Of a DNA stretch of 64,000 nt, positions 37,456 to 48,200 are shown piece by piece. The stretch spans positions 19,484-83,483 of the forward strand of contig NZ_FNFU01000009.1 in assembly GCF_900101115.1 (NCBI RefSeq), in the 5' to 3' direction. Numbering within the stretch: position 1 is the first letter of the stretch; every line of letters begins with the position of its first letter. A program made the position numbers and the translations under genes. Source of the DNA: Cryobacterium psychrotolerans. GTDB taxonomy: Bacteria > Actinomycetota > Actinomycetes > Actinomycetales > Microbacteriaceae. The notes below the pieces were generated by a model. It did no database searches, had not been told where the DNA came from, and was given only the letters and a program-made list of their open reading frames with translations.

Positions 37456-38295
37456 CTAGGCGTCGCGACGCTTCAGCAGCAGGGCCGCACCGGCCAGGCT
37501 CGCCAGCAGCCAGCCCAGCACGACGAGCAGCGCCTGCCACGGCTCCAGGATCGCCGGAGCAGGCCCGCCCGAAGCCATCATGCCGGCGCCGGCGTTGGAG
37601 ATCAGATACGGCATCAGATCGGTCGCCCAGGTGGCCGGGATCATCGACAGCACGATCGGCAGCAGCAGGAGCATCCCGAGGGTCGCCGCGATTCCGCCGG
37701 CGCTGCTCCGCAGGATGGCGCCCACGCCGAGGGCGAAGACGGCCACCAGGGCCAGGTAGAGGGCGCCGGCCAGCAGGGGGATGATCACGGCGCCGTCGAA
37801 CAGGCTCGCGTGGATCCCTTTCCCGGCCAGGATCGGCGCGGCCACCAGGAACGATCCGACGTTGGCGACGGAGCCGACCAGCACGGTGGCCGTGAACAGC
37901 ACGGCCGCCTTCGCCCAGAGCGCGGGCAGCCGACGAGGCACCGCGGTGAGCGTCGACCTGATCATTCCGGTGGAGTACTCCCCGCTCACGACGAGCACGC
38001 CGAGCACGGCGACGACGAGTTGGCCGAAGAAGACACCGAACGTCGAGGCCTGCACGACGAAGCTGGTCTGCAGGGCCGCCGGCAAGTCCGCCCCGCCTGG
38101 CAGGTCCAGGGCGAGGGACATGATCGCCGCCATGCCGAGCGAGATGACCACGACGATGGCGTACGACCACGAGGTGGAGCGAACCGTACGCAGCTTGATC
38201 CACTCGGAGCGGAGGATGCCGGCGAAGGTCAGGCCGGAAGCGGTCGGCAGCCGTGCGGCGGAGGGCGCTGCCGGGGGTGCGGTCGTGGTGCTCAT
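37456..38295 (-). CDS. ABC transporter permease (ABC-2 type)
   Basis: 279 residues with about six helices. LRSEWIKLRTVRSTSWSYAI is the conserved cytoplasmic start of this permease group, and VVSGEYSTGMIRSTLTAVPR the first loop. ATGA overlap with the ATPase gene. Substrate unknown; relatives export peptides or antibiotics. Confidence 0.92.
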   Translation of the reverse strand: MSTTTAPPAAPSAARLPTASGLTFAGILRSEWIKLRTVRSTSWSYAIVVVISLGMAAIMSLALDLPGGADLPAALQTSFVVQASTFGVFFGQLVVAVLGVLVVSGEYSTGMIRSTLTAVPRRLPALWAKAAVLFTATVLVGSVANVGSFLVAAPILAGKGIHASLFDGAVIIPLLAGALYLALVAVFALGVGAILRSSAGGIAATLGMLLLLPIVLSMIPATWATDLMPYLISNAGAGMMASGGPAPAILEPWQALLVVLGWLLASLAGAALLLKRRDA

Positions 38296-39239
38296 CGTGC
38301 GGCCTCCTGCAGTTCGGGCGCGTTGGAATCCGGGGAGCCGGCTGTGCGGTACTCCACCTCGTTCTGAGTGAGGGTCATGTACGCCTCTTCGAGGGAGGCG
38401 GAGAGCGGGGTCAGCTCGTGCAGCACGATGCCCGCGGAGGCCGCCCGGTCGCCGATTTCCGACGCGGCGATGCCGACGATCTCGAGCACGTCCGGCTCCA
38501 GGCCGGTGACGGTGACGTCCGGCCGGGTGAGCAGGGTGGAGAGGTGGCCGGCGTGAGGGCTCCGAACCCGCACCGTGCTGCGCGTGGCGGCTCCGATGAT
38601 GTCGGCCACCGGGGCATCCGCAATCACGCGGCCTCGCCCGAGCACGATGAGGTGGTCGGCGGTGAGCGCCATCTCGCTCATCAGGTGCGAGGACAGCAGC
38701 ACTGTCCGGCCCTCGGCCGCGAAATGGCGTACGAGACGACGCACCCACTGGACGCCCTCGGGGTCGAGGCCGTTGATCGGCTCGTCGAGGATGAGCGTCG
38801 CCGGGTCGCCGAGCAGGGCCGCGGCAATGCCCAGGCGCTGTCCCATGCCGAGGGAGAATCCGCCCACACGCTTGCGCGCCACGGTCTCGAGGCCGGTCAG
38901 CTCGATGACCTCCCGAACCCGGCGGGCCGGGATGCCGTGCGTGGCGCCCATGGCAAGCAGGTGATTGTAGGCCGAGCGCCCGGTGTGCACGGCCTTGGCG
39001 TCGAGGAGGACCCCCACCTCGCGGAGCGGGGCCGAGTGCTCGTGGTAGTGCTTGCCGTTCACCGTGACCGACCCGGCGGTGGGGCGGCTCAGCCCCACAA
39101 TCATGCGCATGGTCGTGGACTTGCCCGCGCCGTTCGGCCCCAGGAAACCAGTGACCTTGCCGGATTGCACCGTGAAGTCGACCGCGTCGACCGCCGTCTT
39201 GCTCCCGTAGTGCTTGGTCAGGGATTGTGCCTGGATCAT
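38292..39239 (-). CDS. ABC transporter ATP-binding protein
   Basis: 315 residues. Walker A GPNGAGKS, Q-loop LLDAKAVHTG region, signature FSLGMGQRLG, Walker B LILDEPINGLDP, H-loop LLSSHLMSEM. The C-terminal 90 residues form the accessory domain of DrrA/CcmA-like exporters. Pairs with the permease at 37456. GAGGA ribosome site. Confidence 0.95.
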   Translation of the reverse strand: MIQAQSLTKHYGSKTAVDAVDFTVQSGKVTGFLGPNGAGKSTTMRMIVGLSRPTAGSVTVNGKHYHEHSAPLREVGVLLDAKAVHTGRSAYNHLLAMGATHGIPARRVREVIELTGLETVARKRVGGFSLGMGQRLGIAAALLGDPATLILDEPINGLDPEGVQWVRRLVRHFAAEGRTVLLSSHLMSEMALTADHLIVLGRGRVIADAPVADIIGAATRSTVRVRSPHAGHLSTLLTRPDVTVTGLEPDVLEIVGIAASEIGDRAASAGIVLHELTPLSASLEEAYMTLTQNEVEYRTAGSPDSNAPELQEAAR

Positions 39240-39363
39240 CGCTGTCCTCGTTCGTCTATCAGTGGGGGGCGGTGGGCGTGGCGATCGGCGCGCGGCTGAC
39301 CAGCCTCGACACTACCGCCGCAACCCGAACGCCGGCCGAGGGGAGGCCGGGGCGGGAATGGTA

Positions 39364-39379
39364 GCCTGCCCCGGCAGGC
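39364..39379 (-). terminator. Short hairpin downstream of the acyl-CoA oxidase gene
   Basis: GCCTGCC-CC-GGCAGGC, 14 bases after the stop on the minus strand; no T-run, so weak evidence. Confidence 0.35.
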
Positions 39380-39392
39380 GGGCGGGCGCGTT

Positions 39393-41510
39393 CTACTTCG
39401 CCTTCACGGCCTTCACGGCCTTCACCGCCTTCTCCTGGACCGGCGCCGTGCCGCTGTCCCGAAGCTTCCGGTAGTACTCGCGCGCCTCGTTCTGGCGCTC
39501 GAGCTCGATGCCACTGGCGATCGGGGCGCGCAGGTGCTCCTGGGTGTAGCCGAAGGCGTCGACGAGGTCCTGCGCGTGCGGACGCAGCCGGGCGATGAGG
39601 CGGTCGATGTAGGCCGTCACCGATTGCGCACGCTGCGCGGACAACCGGCCGTGGATGAGGTACCAGGCCAGGTTCTTCTCGACCAGGCCAAGCCCGAACA
39701 GGTCGCGCAGCCAGGTGAGCACCTGCCGGGTGCCCGCGTCATCCGTCGTCTCGACGGCCCGGGTGAAGGCCTCCCACTGCAAGAGCTGGCCGTGCGCGCG
39801 GGCGGCCTCGATCAGCTCGTTCTGGTGGGAATTGAACAGGTCGGCGGCCTGCTTTCGCGGCAGCTTGTTCGCCGAGCGGAGCTTCCCGGCGACGTCGGCG
39901 ATCATTGTTTCGACCCGGTCGGTGAGCAGCTGCCGCTGCACGTTCGTGTCGCGCAGCTGCCCGACCGAGCGGGCGGTGGAGCCGAAGTCCCGGGCGGCCT
40001 GGGCCAGGGTGCGGAGGCCCGTGCCGTGGTAGGCCCGGTCCGCGGCCTGCTGCACGACGTACCGGGCCAGGGCGCCGACATCCGCCGAGGCGAACTTCTT
40101 GCTGTAGTCGGTGAGCAGTCGCTTGGCGACCAGCTGCAGGAGCACGTTGTTGTCGCCCTCGAATGTGGCGTAGACGTCGAGGTCGGCACGCAGGCCGACG
40201 AGGCGGTTCGCCGCCATGAAGCCCGCGCCGCCGCAGGCCTCGCGAGCCTCCTGGAGCGTGTCGAGGGCGTGCCAGGTGGAGAGGGGCTTGAGCACGGCGG
40301 CGAGGGTCTCGAGGTCCTGGCGATCGTCATCGGTATCGGCCTTGCCGCTGAAGACCTTGTCGAAGGTGACCAGGAACTCGTCGTGCGCGAAGGTCTGGGC
40401 GTAGGTGGTGGCCAGGCGCGGCAGCAGCCGGCGCTGATGCCGCTGGTAGTCGAGGACGACCTCTTCATCGGTCTCGCTGCCGGCCGTGAACTGCCGGCGC
40501 TGGCCGCCGTAGGTGATGGCGATGGTCAGCGCGAGTGCGGATGCCTGGGTCGCCGCGCCGTCGAGGGACACCCGCCCCTGCACGAGCGTGCCGAGCATGG
40601 TGAAGAAGCGGCGGCCCGGGCTGTCGATCGAACTCGTGTACGTGCCGTCGGCGTCGACGTTTCCGTACCGGTTGAGAAGGCTCGTGCGCGGGATGCGCAC
40701 GTTCGTGAAGTGCAGCCGTCCGTTGTCGATGCCGTTCAGGCCGCCCTTGAGGCCGTCGTCCTCACCGCCGACGCCCGGCAGGAAGGCGCCGTCCTCGCCG
40801 CGGATCGGCACGTAGAAGGCGTGGACCCCATGGTTCACCCCCCGGGTGATCAGCTGGGCGAAGACGACGGCGGCGACGCCGTCCTTCGCGGCATTGCCGA
40901 GGTAGTCCTTCCACGCGGCCCGGAACGGGGTGTGGATGGCGAACTCGTCGGTTTCGGAATCGAAGGTCGCCGTCGTACCGATGCTCGCGACATCCGAGCC
41001 GTGCCCGATCTCGGTCATGGCGAAGGCGCCGGGGATCTTCAGGCTCATGATGTCCGGCAGCCAGGCGTCGTGGTGCGGCTTCGTTCCGAGGTGGAGGACG
41101 GCGGCACCGAAAAGGCCCCACTGCACGCCGCCCTTGATCTGCAGGCTGGGGTCGGCGGTGACGAGCTCTTCGAAGGCGGCGATATTGCCGCCCTGGTCGT
41201 CCTGGCCGCCGAGGTGTTTCGGGTAGGCGCGGTGCACGTGGCCGAGGTCGGCGAGCACCTTCAACTGGCCGAAGACGCGACTGCGGTGTTCGTCCATGGA
41301 GAGTCCCTCGATGCGCTGCATCTCCGGCCGTGCGGTGAGCTCGCGCGCCGCGAGGCGCACGTCGGCCCAGGTGCCGAGGAGCTGCCGGTTGAGGGTCGGC
41401 AGGTCGACTGCCGGGGCACTCGGGTCGCCGGCGATCTTGATCGGTCCGGTGTCGACGCTGGCGTCGGTCGAGGTGGTGGGGGTGGTGGGGCGCTGGGCGG
41501 TGTCAACCAT
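39393..41510 (-). CDS. Acyl-CoA oxidase/dehydrogenase family protein (ACOX-like)
   Basis: 705 residues, the length of peroxisomal-type acyl-CoA oxidases rather than the 380-residue dehydrogenases. FAMTEIGHGSDVASIGTTAT is the FAD/substrate motif, THGVHAFYVPIR-like GVNHGVHAFYVPIRG follows, and EACGGAGFMAANRL and ATFEGDNNVLLQL mark the C-terminal oxidase half. It oxidises acyl-CoA to enoyl-CoA with transfer of electrons to O2 in the family. ATG 41510 (MVDTAQRP) has AGGA at good spacing; the open frame upstream is noncoding. The C-terminal KAVKAVKAVKAK tail comes from 9-nt repeats at 39403-39429. Confidence 0.92.
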   Translation of the reverse strand: MVDTAQRPTTPTTSTDASVDTGPIKIAGDPSAPAVDLPTLNRQLLGTWADVRLAARELTARPEMQRIEGLSMDEHRSRVFGQLKVLADLGHVHRAYPKHLGGQDDQGGNIAAFEELVTADPSLQIKGGVQWGLFGAAVLHLGTKPHHDAWLPDIMSLKIPGAFAMTEIGHGSDVASIGTTATFDSETDEFAIHTPFRAAWKDYLGNAAKDGVAAVVFAQLITRGVNHGVHAFYVPIRGEDGAFLPGVGGEDDGLKGGLNGIDNGRLHFTNVRIPRTSLLNRYGNVDADGTYTSSIDSPGRRFFTMLGTLVQGRVSLDGAATQASALALTIAITYGGQRRQFTAGSETDEEVVLDYQRHQRRLLPRLATTYAQTFAHDEFLVTFDKVFSGKADTDDDRQDLETLAAVLKPLSTWHALDTLQEAREACGGAGFMAANRLVGLRADLDVYATFEGDNNVLLQLVAKRLLTDYSKKFASADVGALARYVVQQAADRAYHGTGLRTLAQAARDFGSTARSVGQLRDTNVQRQLLTDRVETMIADVAGKLRSANKLPRKQAADLFNSHQNELIEAARAHGQLLQWEAFTRAVETTDDAGTRQVLTWLRDLFGLGLVEKNLAWYLIHGRLSAQRAQSVTAYIDRLIARLRPHAQDLVDAFGYTQEHLRAPIASGIELERQNEAREYYRKLRDSGTAPVQEKAVKAVKAVKAK

Positions 41511-41689
41511 CGTCGGTCCTTCGTCTTTCGCGCGGAACAGGAATTTTCTCCACGTTAGGGCGGGCTCGGAGTCGGCGGAAATGGTGCGTGACGGGGCTAC
41601 AAAGAAGCCCGCTGCGCCCGGCATCCGTTTTGTAGGTTCCCACAGCTCATGGCCGTTTGCACCTGCGACCGTCCACAATCGTGGTTCGA

Positions 41690-42274
41690 TCAGGCGGGGT
41701 TGTGGGCGATGATGTGGAAGACGTGCCAGTGCCGGGGGCCGAAGGCGGACTGGCCCGTCCGGTCGTCTTCATCGAGGGTATGCACGGTCAGTCCGGCGAG
41801 CAGCGCCTGCACGTCGGCGCGGTCGTGGAAGTTCATGTCGGCGCGGCCGGACCAGGAGTCGTGCGGGCCGAACAGTTCGCCGGCGAACCAGGCGCCGGGC
41901 TTCAGCGCGGCACGGATGCCCGACCACACTGTCGGGAACGCCACCGATTCGCAGAACGGCAGCGCGAAGGTCGAGTAGACGAGGTCGGCGGCGGGGAGCA
42001 CGCCGACGTCTTCGAATCGGGCGCGGCGGAAGGTCAGGCGGGCGAGCTGTTCGGGCGTAAGGCCCGCGCGCACGCGCGCCTCGGAGGTGGGGTCCGCGTC
42101 GATCGCGAGCACGCGCCATCCGTTCGCGAGCAGGTGACGGGTCTCGGTTCCCTCGCCGCAGCCGATGTCGATCGCCACGCCGGGTGGGGCGTCGTCCCGA
42201 CTGGCGAGGGCCTGAAGCACGACCGACCGCACGGCGCGACCGGCCTGCGCGTCGTAGTAGCCGGTCCAGTCCAT
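41690..42274 (-). CDS. Class I SAM-dependent methyltransferase
   Basis: 194 residues. Motif [21 protein letters not shown], motif II around AIDADPTS, then [11 protein letters not shown] and [15 protein letters not shown], as in TehB/UbiE-like small-molecule methyltransferases. Begins 3 bases after the recQ stop, so co-transcribed with recQ. Substrate unknown. Confidence 0.9.
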   Translation of the reverse strand: MDWTGYYDAQAGRAVRSVVLQALASRDDAPPGVAIDIGCGEGTETRHLLANGWRVLAIDADPTSEARVRAGLTPEQLARLTFRRARFEDVGVLPAADLVYSTFALPFCESVAFPTVWSGIRAALKPGAWFAGELFGPHDSWSGRADMNFHDRADVQALLAGLTVHTLDEDDRTGQSAFGPRHWHVFHIIAHNPA

Positions 42275-42277
42275 GCG

Positions 42278-44302
42278 CTACGCCGCGCCCACGCCCGTCG
42301 CGACCACGCCCAGCAGCGCCTCACCGTAGGCCTCGAGCTTCTTCGCGCCGATCCCGCTGATGCCGTCGAGCTCGCCGAGTGTCGCCGGGCCGGCGGCCGC
42401 GACGGCGATCAGGGTGGCGTCGCCGAAGACGATGTAGGCGGGGACGCCCTGCTCCTTCGCCGCGGCCGAGCGCCAGGCACGCAGCGCCTCGAACAGCGTC
42501 TCCTGCCCGGGGGTGAGGTCGGCGACGCCGGCCCTGGCCACGCTCTTCGCGGCCGCGGACCGGCGAGCGGGGCGGTCGGGACGGTCGGGCTCGGTGCGGA
42601 GTTGCACGGGGCGGGTGCCGGCGAGCACGTCGGCCGCGGCATCCGTGAGGGCCAGCGTGCCGTATTCGCCCTCGGGGGCGAGGAACCCCTGGGCCAGCAG
42701 CTGGCGCACGATGCCGCGCCACTGCTGGTCGCTCAGGTCGGCGCCGATGCCCCAGGTGGCGAGCTGCTCGTGCTTGTGCTGGGTGCTGCGCGGGGTCGTC
42801 TTGCCGCGGAGGATGTCGATGAGGTGCCCGGCGCCGAAGCGCTGATTGCGCTCCCGCAGCAGGCGCACGACGGTGGAAAGCAGTTTCTGGGCGGGGACGG
42901 TGCCGTCCCAGCCGACGGGCGGCTCGAGGCAGGTGTCGCAGTTGCCGCAGGGCTCGCTCGGCTGGCCGAAGTAGCGCAGCAGGTTGACCCGTCGGCAGTG
43001 CACGGTTTCGCAGAGCGCGAGCATGGCGTCGAGGTGCGCGGAGAGCTTGCGGCGGTGCGCCATGTCGCCGGGCGACTGGTCGATCATGCGTCGCAACTGC
43101 ACGACGTCCTGCAGGCCGTAGGCGAGCCAGGCCGTCGCGGGGGCACCGTCGCGGCCGGCGCGGCCGGTCTCCTGGTAGTAGCCCTCGACCGACTTGGGCA
43201 GGTCGATGTGGGCGACGAAACGCACGTCGGGCTTGTCAATTCCCATGCCGAACGCGATCGTGGCGACGATGACGACGCCCTCCTCGCGCAGGAACCGCGA
43301 CTGGGTGCGGGCGCGCAGGCCGGCGTCGAGTCCCGCGTGGTACGGCATCGCATTGACGCCGTTGGCCCGCAGGAACTCGGCGGTCTGTTCGACGGTCTTG
43401 CGGCTGAGGGCGTAGACGATGCCCGCGTCGTCCGCGTGCTCCGAACGGATGAATGCGAGGAGCTGCTTGCGCACCTCGAGCTTGCTCACGATGCGGTACT
43501 GGATGTTCGGCCGGTCGAAGCTCGCGACGAAGTGCTTCGCGTCGCCCAGCTGCAGGCGGGTGGTGATCTCCTTGTGCGTGGCATCCGTGGCCGTGGCCGT
43601 GAGCGCGATGCGCGGCACGTCGGGCCACCGGTCGGCCAGCTCGGACAGGGCGAGGTAGTCGGGGCGGAAGTCGTGCCCCCACTGCGACACGCAGTGGGCT
43701 TCGTCGATGGCGAAGAGGGAGATGGCGCCCCGGTCGAGGAACCGTTTGGTGGCCTCGGAGGAGAGCCGCTCCGGGGCGACGTAGAGCAGGTCGAGGTTGC
43801 CGGCGAGGTAGTCGCGTTCGACCTGGCCGCGGGAGGCGGCATCCTGGCTGGAATTGAGGAACGCCGCCCGCACGCCGACGGCGGTGAGGGCGTCGACCTG
43901 GTCCTGCATCAGGGCGATCAGCGGGGAGACGACGATGCCGGTGCCAGCCCGCACGAGCGACGGGATCTGGTAGCAGAGGCTCTTGCCGCCGCCGGTGGGC
44001 ATGAGCACGACCGCGTCGCCGCCGCCGATGAGCTGGTCGATGATGGCGGCCTGCTCGCCGCGGAACGAGTCGTAGCCGAAGACGGTGTGCAGCGCCTCGG
44101 CCGCGGTCGCGAACTTCACGGTCGCCGCGATCGGCGCGGGCGGGGCCATTCGCGCGGCGCCGGGGCCGCCGGCGCCGGCGCCGGGAGCATCCATCGGCCC
44201 GGATGCCTGGTCGGAGTAGGTGTCCGGCGGGGGCGGCGCGTCGAAGTCCTCGGGTGGTTCGAACTCGTCAGGATCCCACGGTGTTTCGGCGTTCCAGCTC
44301 AC
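42278..44302 (-). CDS. recQ: ATP-dependent DNA helicase RecQ
   Basis: 674 residues. Motif 0 [10 protein letters not shown], Walker [19 protein letters not shown] box [22 protein letters not shown]-like TATATD, motif [12 protein letters not shown]. Zinc-binding cysteines in CETVHCRR and CGNCDTC, winged helix, and a C-terminal HRDC domain ([28 protein letters not shown]). GTG start. An acidic, proline-rich N-terminal extension of about 60 residues precedes the helicase core. Confidence 0.97.
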   Translation of the reverse strand: MSWNAETPWDPDEFEPPEDFDAPPPPDTYSDQASGPMDAPGAGAGGPGAARMAPPAPIAATVKFATAAEALHTVFGYDSFRGEQAAIIDQLIGGGDAVVLMPTGGGKSLCYQIPSLVRAGTGIVVSPLIALMQDQVDALTAVGVRAAFLNSSQDAASRGQVERDYLAGNLDLLYVAPERLSSEATKRFLDRGAISLFAIDEAHCVSQWGHDFRPDYLALSELADRWPDVPRIALTATATDATHKEITTRLQLGDAKHFVASFDRPNIQYRIVSKLEVRKQLLAFIRSEHADDAGIVYALSRKTVEQTAEFLRANGVNAMPYHAGLDAGLRARTQSRFLREEGVVIVATIAFGMGIDKPDVRFVAHIDLPKSVEGYYQETGRAGRDGAPATAWLAYGLQDVVQLRRMIDQSPGDMAHRRKLSAHLDAMLALCETVHCRRVNLLRYFGQPSEPCGNCDTCLEPPVGWDGTVPAQKLLSTVVRLLRERNQRFGAGHLIDILRGKTTPRSTQHKHEQLATWGIGADLSDQQWRGIVRQLLAQGFLAPEGEYGTLALTDAAADVLAGTRPVQLRTEPDRPDRPARRSAAAKSVARAGVADLTPGQETLFEALRAWRSAAAKEQGVPAYIVFGDATLIAVAAAGPATLGELDGISGIGAKKLEAYGEALLGVVATGVGAA

Positions 44303-44479
44303 CCGGCCACTCTACCCGGGACCCCCGGCGCCATCCCCCGGCGCCTGTCGGAGGGTGTTCGGAGGAGACCGGTTGTGAGATTGCCTTCCACATTCCCCCA
44401 AACCGGATCGGCAGGGGCTCCGAATGAAGCTGTGAAGGCCGCACACCAGGTGGGCCACCTCATCCAAGGAGAATCTCCA

Positions 44480-45136
44480 ATGCGACTCATTACACGTAAG
44501 ACGCTGACGGCAGTGTCCATTGCTTCGATCGCAGTGCTCGGCTTGTCCGCATGTTCCATGGGCGCCACCAGCGCCGACACGGCGAAGGAGCCCAAGTCCA
44601 CTACGAGCGAAGCCCCCGCCATGGAGAACGACCCGGCAGCCAACCTCGTCGGAACCGGCTGCGCCGCCTACGGCGAGGCCGTTCCGGATGGTGCCGGCTC
44701 GATCGACGGCATGTCGGCCGACCCCGTCGCGGTCGCCGCATCCAACAACCCGCTCCTGAAGACGCTGGCTGCCGCGGTCTCCGGTCAGATCAACAAGGAC
44801 GTCAACCTGGTCGACACCCTCAACGGTGACGAGTTCACCGTCTTCGCTCCGGTTGATGAGGCATTCGCCAAGATCGACGCCGCGACCCTCGAGACCCTGA
44901 AGACCCCCGAGGGCGCAGCGACGCTCAGCAGCATCCTGACCTACCACGTGGTTCCCGGCCAGATCGCCCCTGACGCCATCGCCGGCATGCAGACGACCGT
45001 CCAGGGCGGCACCGTCGAGGTCACCGGAAGCGGCGACAACCTCAAGGTCAACGACGCGAACGTGATCTGCGGTGGCGTTCAGACCGCCAACGCGACCGTG
45101 TACCTCATCGACTCGGTGCTGATGCCGACCAAGTAG
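44480..45136 (+). CDS. Fasciclin (FAS1) domain lipoprotein, MPT83-like
   Basis: 218 residues. Lipoprotein signal with lipobox LSAC ([12 protein letters not shown]). FAS1 domain from about 75: [46 protein letters not shown] and [10 protein letters not shown]. Homologous in layout to mycobacterial MPT83/MPT70, which bind cell-surface ligands. AAGGAG ribosome site; a strong hairpin follows. The 177 bases before it hold its promoter but no motif I can name. Confidence 0.95.
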   Translation: MRLITRKTLTAVSIASIAVLGLSACSMGATSADTAKEPKSTTSEAPAMENDPAANLVGTGCAAYGEAVPDGAGSIDGMSADPVAVAASNNPLLKTLAAAVSGQINKDVNLVDTLNGDEFTVFAPVDEAFAKIDAATLETLKTPEGAATLSSILTYHVVPGQIAPDAIAGMQTTVQGGTVEVTGSGDNLKVNDANVICGGVQTANATVYLIDSVLMPTK

Positions 45137-45143
45137 TCCCCAT

Positions 45144-45184
45144 GCGAGAGGCCCGCCACCCCCAGGGGGTGGCGGGCCTCTCGC
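45144..45184 (+). terminator. Hairpin terminator after the fasciclin gene
   Basis: A perfect 20-bp stem (45144-45163 and 45165-45184) with a 1-nt formal loop, 7 bases after the stop, followed by GTTAT. Confidence 0.85.
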
Positions 45185-45204
45185 GTTATCCCGTCGCCCC
45201 TCCT

Positions 45205-45267
45205 GGCTGAGTTGCGGAGAAAGTACCCTCGCTGCGAAAGTGAAGGTGCTTTGTCCGCAACTCAACC
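45205..45267. repeat. 63-nt intergenic palindromic repeat, copy 2
   Basis: Same element as 18040-18102: 14-bp near-perfect outer arms beginning GGCTGAGTTGCGGA and ending TCCGCAACTCAACC, 56 of 63 positions identical. Lies between the convergent fasciclin and nuclease/nucleotidase genes, next to a separate strong hairpin. Confidence 0.85.
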
Positions 45268-45296
45268 AGAGGTGTTGCGGCGGGGCAGGCTCACAC

Positions 45297-48200
45297 CTAC
45301 GGCGCGGTGATGGTGATCGGGACGACTGCCCTGGTACCGGCGCCCGGGACGGTCACCAGGAGCTGCTGGGCTCCGGTGACGCCGCCCGGGATGGTGATCG
45401 ACACGGTTGCCCGGCCCACCTCATCCGTCCCGGTCACGATCGCCGGATCGATCGGTGCGGTGCCCAGCGAGTTTCCGGCGAGCGCAACGCCCACGAGGCC
45501 CAGAACCGGCTCGCCCGCGCTGAACAACAGCGAGGACAACGTGACCGTCACGATGTCCCCGGCGCTGTACCCGTTGGCATCGGCGGCGGAGAGCTTCACA
45601 CCGACCGCGCGCTGCGCGTAGTCCGGTGAAGCCGTTCCGGATGCGGCGAAGTAGTCGACCATCGACTGGAGGTCGACTTTGCCGGAGTCGGCCCGTACCG
45701 TTCCGGATGCGAGCGTGGTGAAGTTGTCTCCGCCGGAGGCGAGGAACGAGTTCACGACGACCCGGTGAGTGTCGGCCGGCTGCACTTGGGTCCCGTTGAG
45801 GAAGACGTGCGTGATTCTGCCGCCCGCCGCCGCCGTGGGATCGTACGTGTAGGTCAGTTCCTTCGACACACCGAGCTTGAGGAACGGCCGGCTGGAGCCC
45901 GCGGGCTGCCACTGCTGTTCCAGGACCTGCCGGATTTGCGCACCGGTGAGGTCCATGGTGACCAGCGTGTTGGCGAACGGCTGGACGGCCGCGGCCTCCT
46001 TGTAGGTGACGTTGCCGTCGGGGTCGCCGGCTCCCGAGCTCAGGAACTTCAGGTCGGCCCGGAGCCCACCGGGGTTCATGAACGCGATCTCGGCTCCCGC
46101 CGGCGCCGTCGCCCAGAGCTGCACGTCGGCGACGAAGTTGCCGAGTGTGGACTCCCCGCCGCGGTTCTCGCTGCCGCTGGACTGCTTGGCCCGGTTGAAA
46201 TCGGCCGTGACCTGGCCGACCTTGACCGCGCCGAGCGGTGCCGCCTGGGCCACGGCGGCTGCGACCACCTGGGCGACCGCGGCGTCTGCCGGGTAGAGGG
46301 CTACCGGCGGGTTCTTCGTCGAATCCATCAGCGGCAGGATGGAGTTGTTGATCGAGACCAGCTTCTTGACCACCGGGTCCCAGGAGATGTTCATCTGACC
46401 GAAGAACTCACCGTACTGCCCGGACGAGACGACCGGCCGACCGTTGATGACGTGGTTGTACGCAAGGTGAGTGTGCCCGGAGACGATGGCGTTGACGTCG
46501 GCATCGACGCCCGTCACGATCCGACCGAACGACGAATCGTCGGTGGCCGTGGTCACATTCGTCGTCGCGGCACCCTCGTGCACGAGCAGGATGACGACGT
46601 CGGCCTCGCCGTTGTCGGGGTTCTTGTCGCGGAGATTGTCGGCGACGCGGTTGGTTTCCACGGTGACGTCTCGGATCTCGAGGTCAGCGATGCCGGACGG
46701 GCTCACCAGCGAGGGCAGCTCGTTCGTGACCGCCCCGATAAAGCCGACGGAGACGCCGTTGAAGTCCTCCACGTAGTACTCGGGGAGGGCCGGCTTTCCG
46801 GTGTTCTTGTCATAGACGTTGGCACCCAGGTACTCCCATTGGGCCCGCGGCATGACCCGGTTCTTCAGGTCGGCGAAGCCCTGGTCGAACTCGTGGTTGC
46901 CGACCGCGGAGACGTCGAGCCCGGCCAGGTTGAGCGCGTCGATGGTCGGGTTGTCCTGCTGGATGAAGGAGGTGAACGTCGACGCCCCGATCAGGTCGCC
47001 GGCGGCGGCGAAGACCGTGTTGGGGTTCTTGGCGCGCACCTGCTTCACCGCTCCGGCGAGCGTCGCGGCGCCGCCGGAGGCTCCGCTCTGCTCGAGTCGA
47101 CCGTGGAAGTCGTTGACGGTGACGACGCTGACCTCCACCGGGAGCACCTTCTTGGAGATGCCCACCTTGATCGGGTCGTGGTCGCTGGAGCGGAACGGGG
47201 TGCCGGCCTCGGCCGCCGGGTATGCGTAGCCGCGGTCACCCCACTCGGCCGCGTTGATCCCCCACACGCCGGCGCCCGTGACCGAGGCGGCCAGGCTGGG
47301 CGTCGCGACCGCGTGGTCGAGCGAGCCGAGCTCGCCGTCGAAGGTGTAGGTGTACTGGCCGGTGGTCTTCGCCCTCACCAGGTCGACGTAGCCCGCCTGG
47401 GTGAACACGTTCATCGGGTCTTCCTGCGAGTAGGCGTTGAAGTCGCCGAGCAGCAGAACATCGTCGCTTTCCGAGGAGTCCTGCAGGTCGCCGACGAACG
47501 TCACGAGGGCCTGGGCCTGCTCGACGCGCTCGGCGTTGAATTTCCCCTGGCCGTCGGCCGGCTCGGCGCCGGATCCGCTCTTCGACTTGAAGTGATTGGC
47601 CACGACGGTGACGACCTTCGGGCCGAAGGTGAACGTCTGGGCGATGGGTTCGCGCGCGATGTCCCAGATGGATTCGTCGATCTGGGTGCGGCTGGCACCG
47701 CGCGGCGTGAGCTCCGACTTCTTGTAGATGATCGCGTTGGTGATCGCGTCGGTGATCGCCGGGTCGCCCAACGCGGCCGGCGTGCGAACGTAATCCCAGA
47801 CGTTCTTCTTCCCGAGCGCGGCGTTCAGCCCTGCGACCAGGTCGGCCAGGGCACTGTCGATCGGCTTGCCGAGCTTGACCGAGTTCTCGATCTCCATCAG
47901 GCTGACCACGTCAGCGTCGAGGCCGTTGATGGCCGCAACGATCTTGGACTTCTGGATGTCGAACTGTGCCTGGGTGGCGGCGCCGCGGGCGGCCGGGTTC
48001 TCGCTGCTCAGGGTCGTGAAGTAGTTGAAGACGTTGAAGGCTGCGGCCTGGATGTCTCCGCCCACCTCGGGGGCGGCGGCCGGGCGCGGGTTCGACGCGG
48101 CGAAGACCGGCTTGTCCTCGGCGTCGCTGGCATCGGTGATCGGCATGATCGGCTGCAGCCGCCAGTCGTTGAAACCATAGGACAGCACGGCGGGCCCGCC

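Noticed and set aside
41657..44479. Long plus-strand frame running through recQ and the methyltransferase into the fasciclin gene
   Set aside because: Only the last part, from ATG 44480, encodes a real protein; the rest is antisense to recQ and the methyltransferase.
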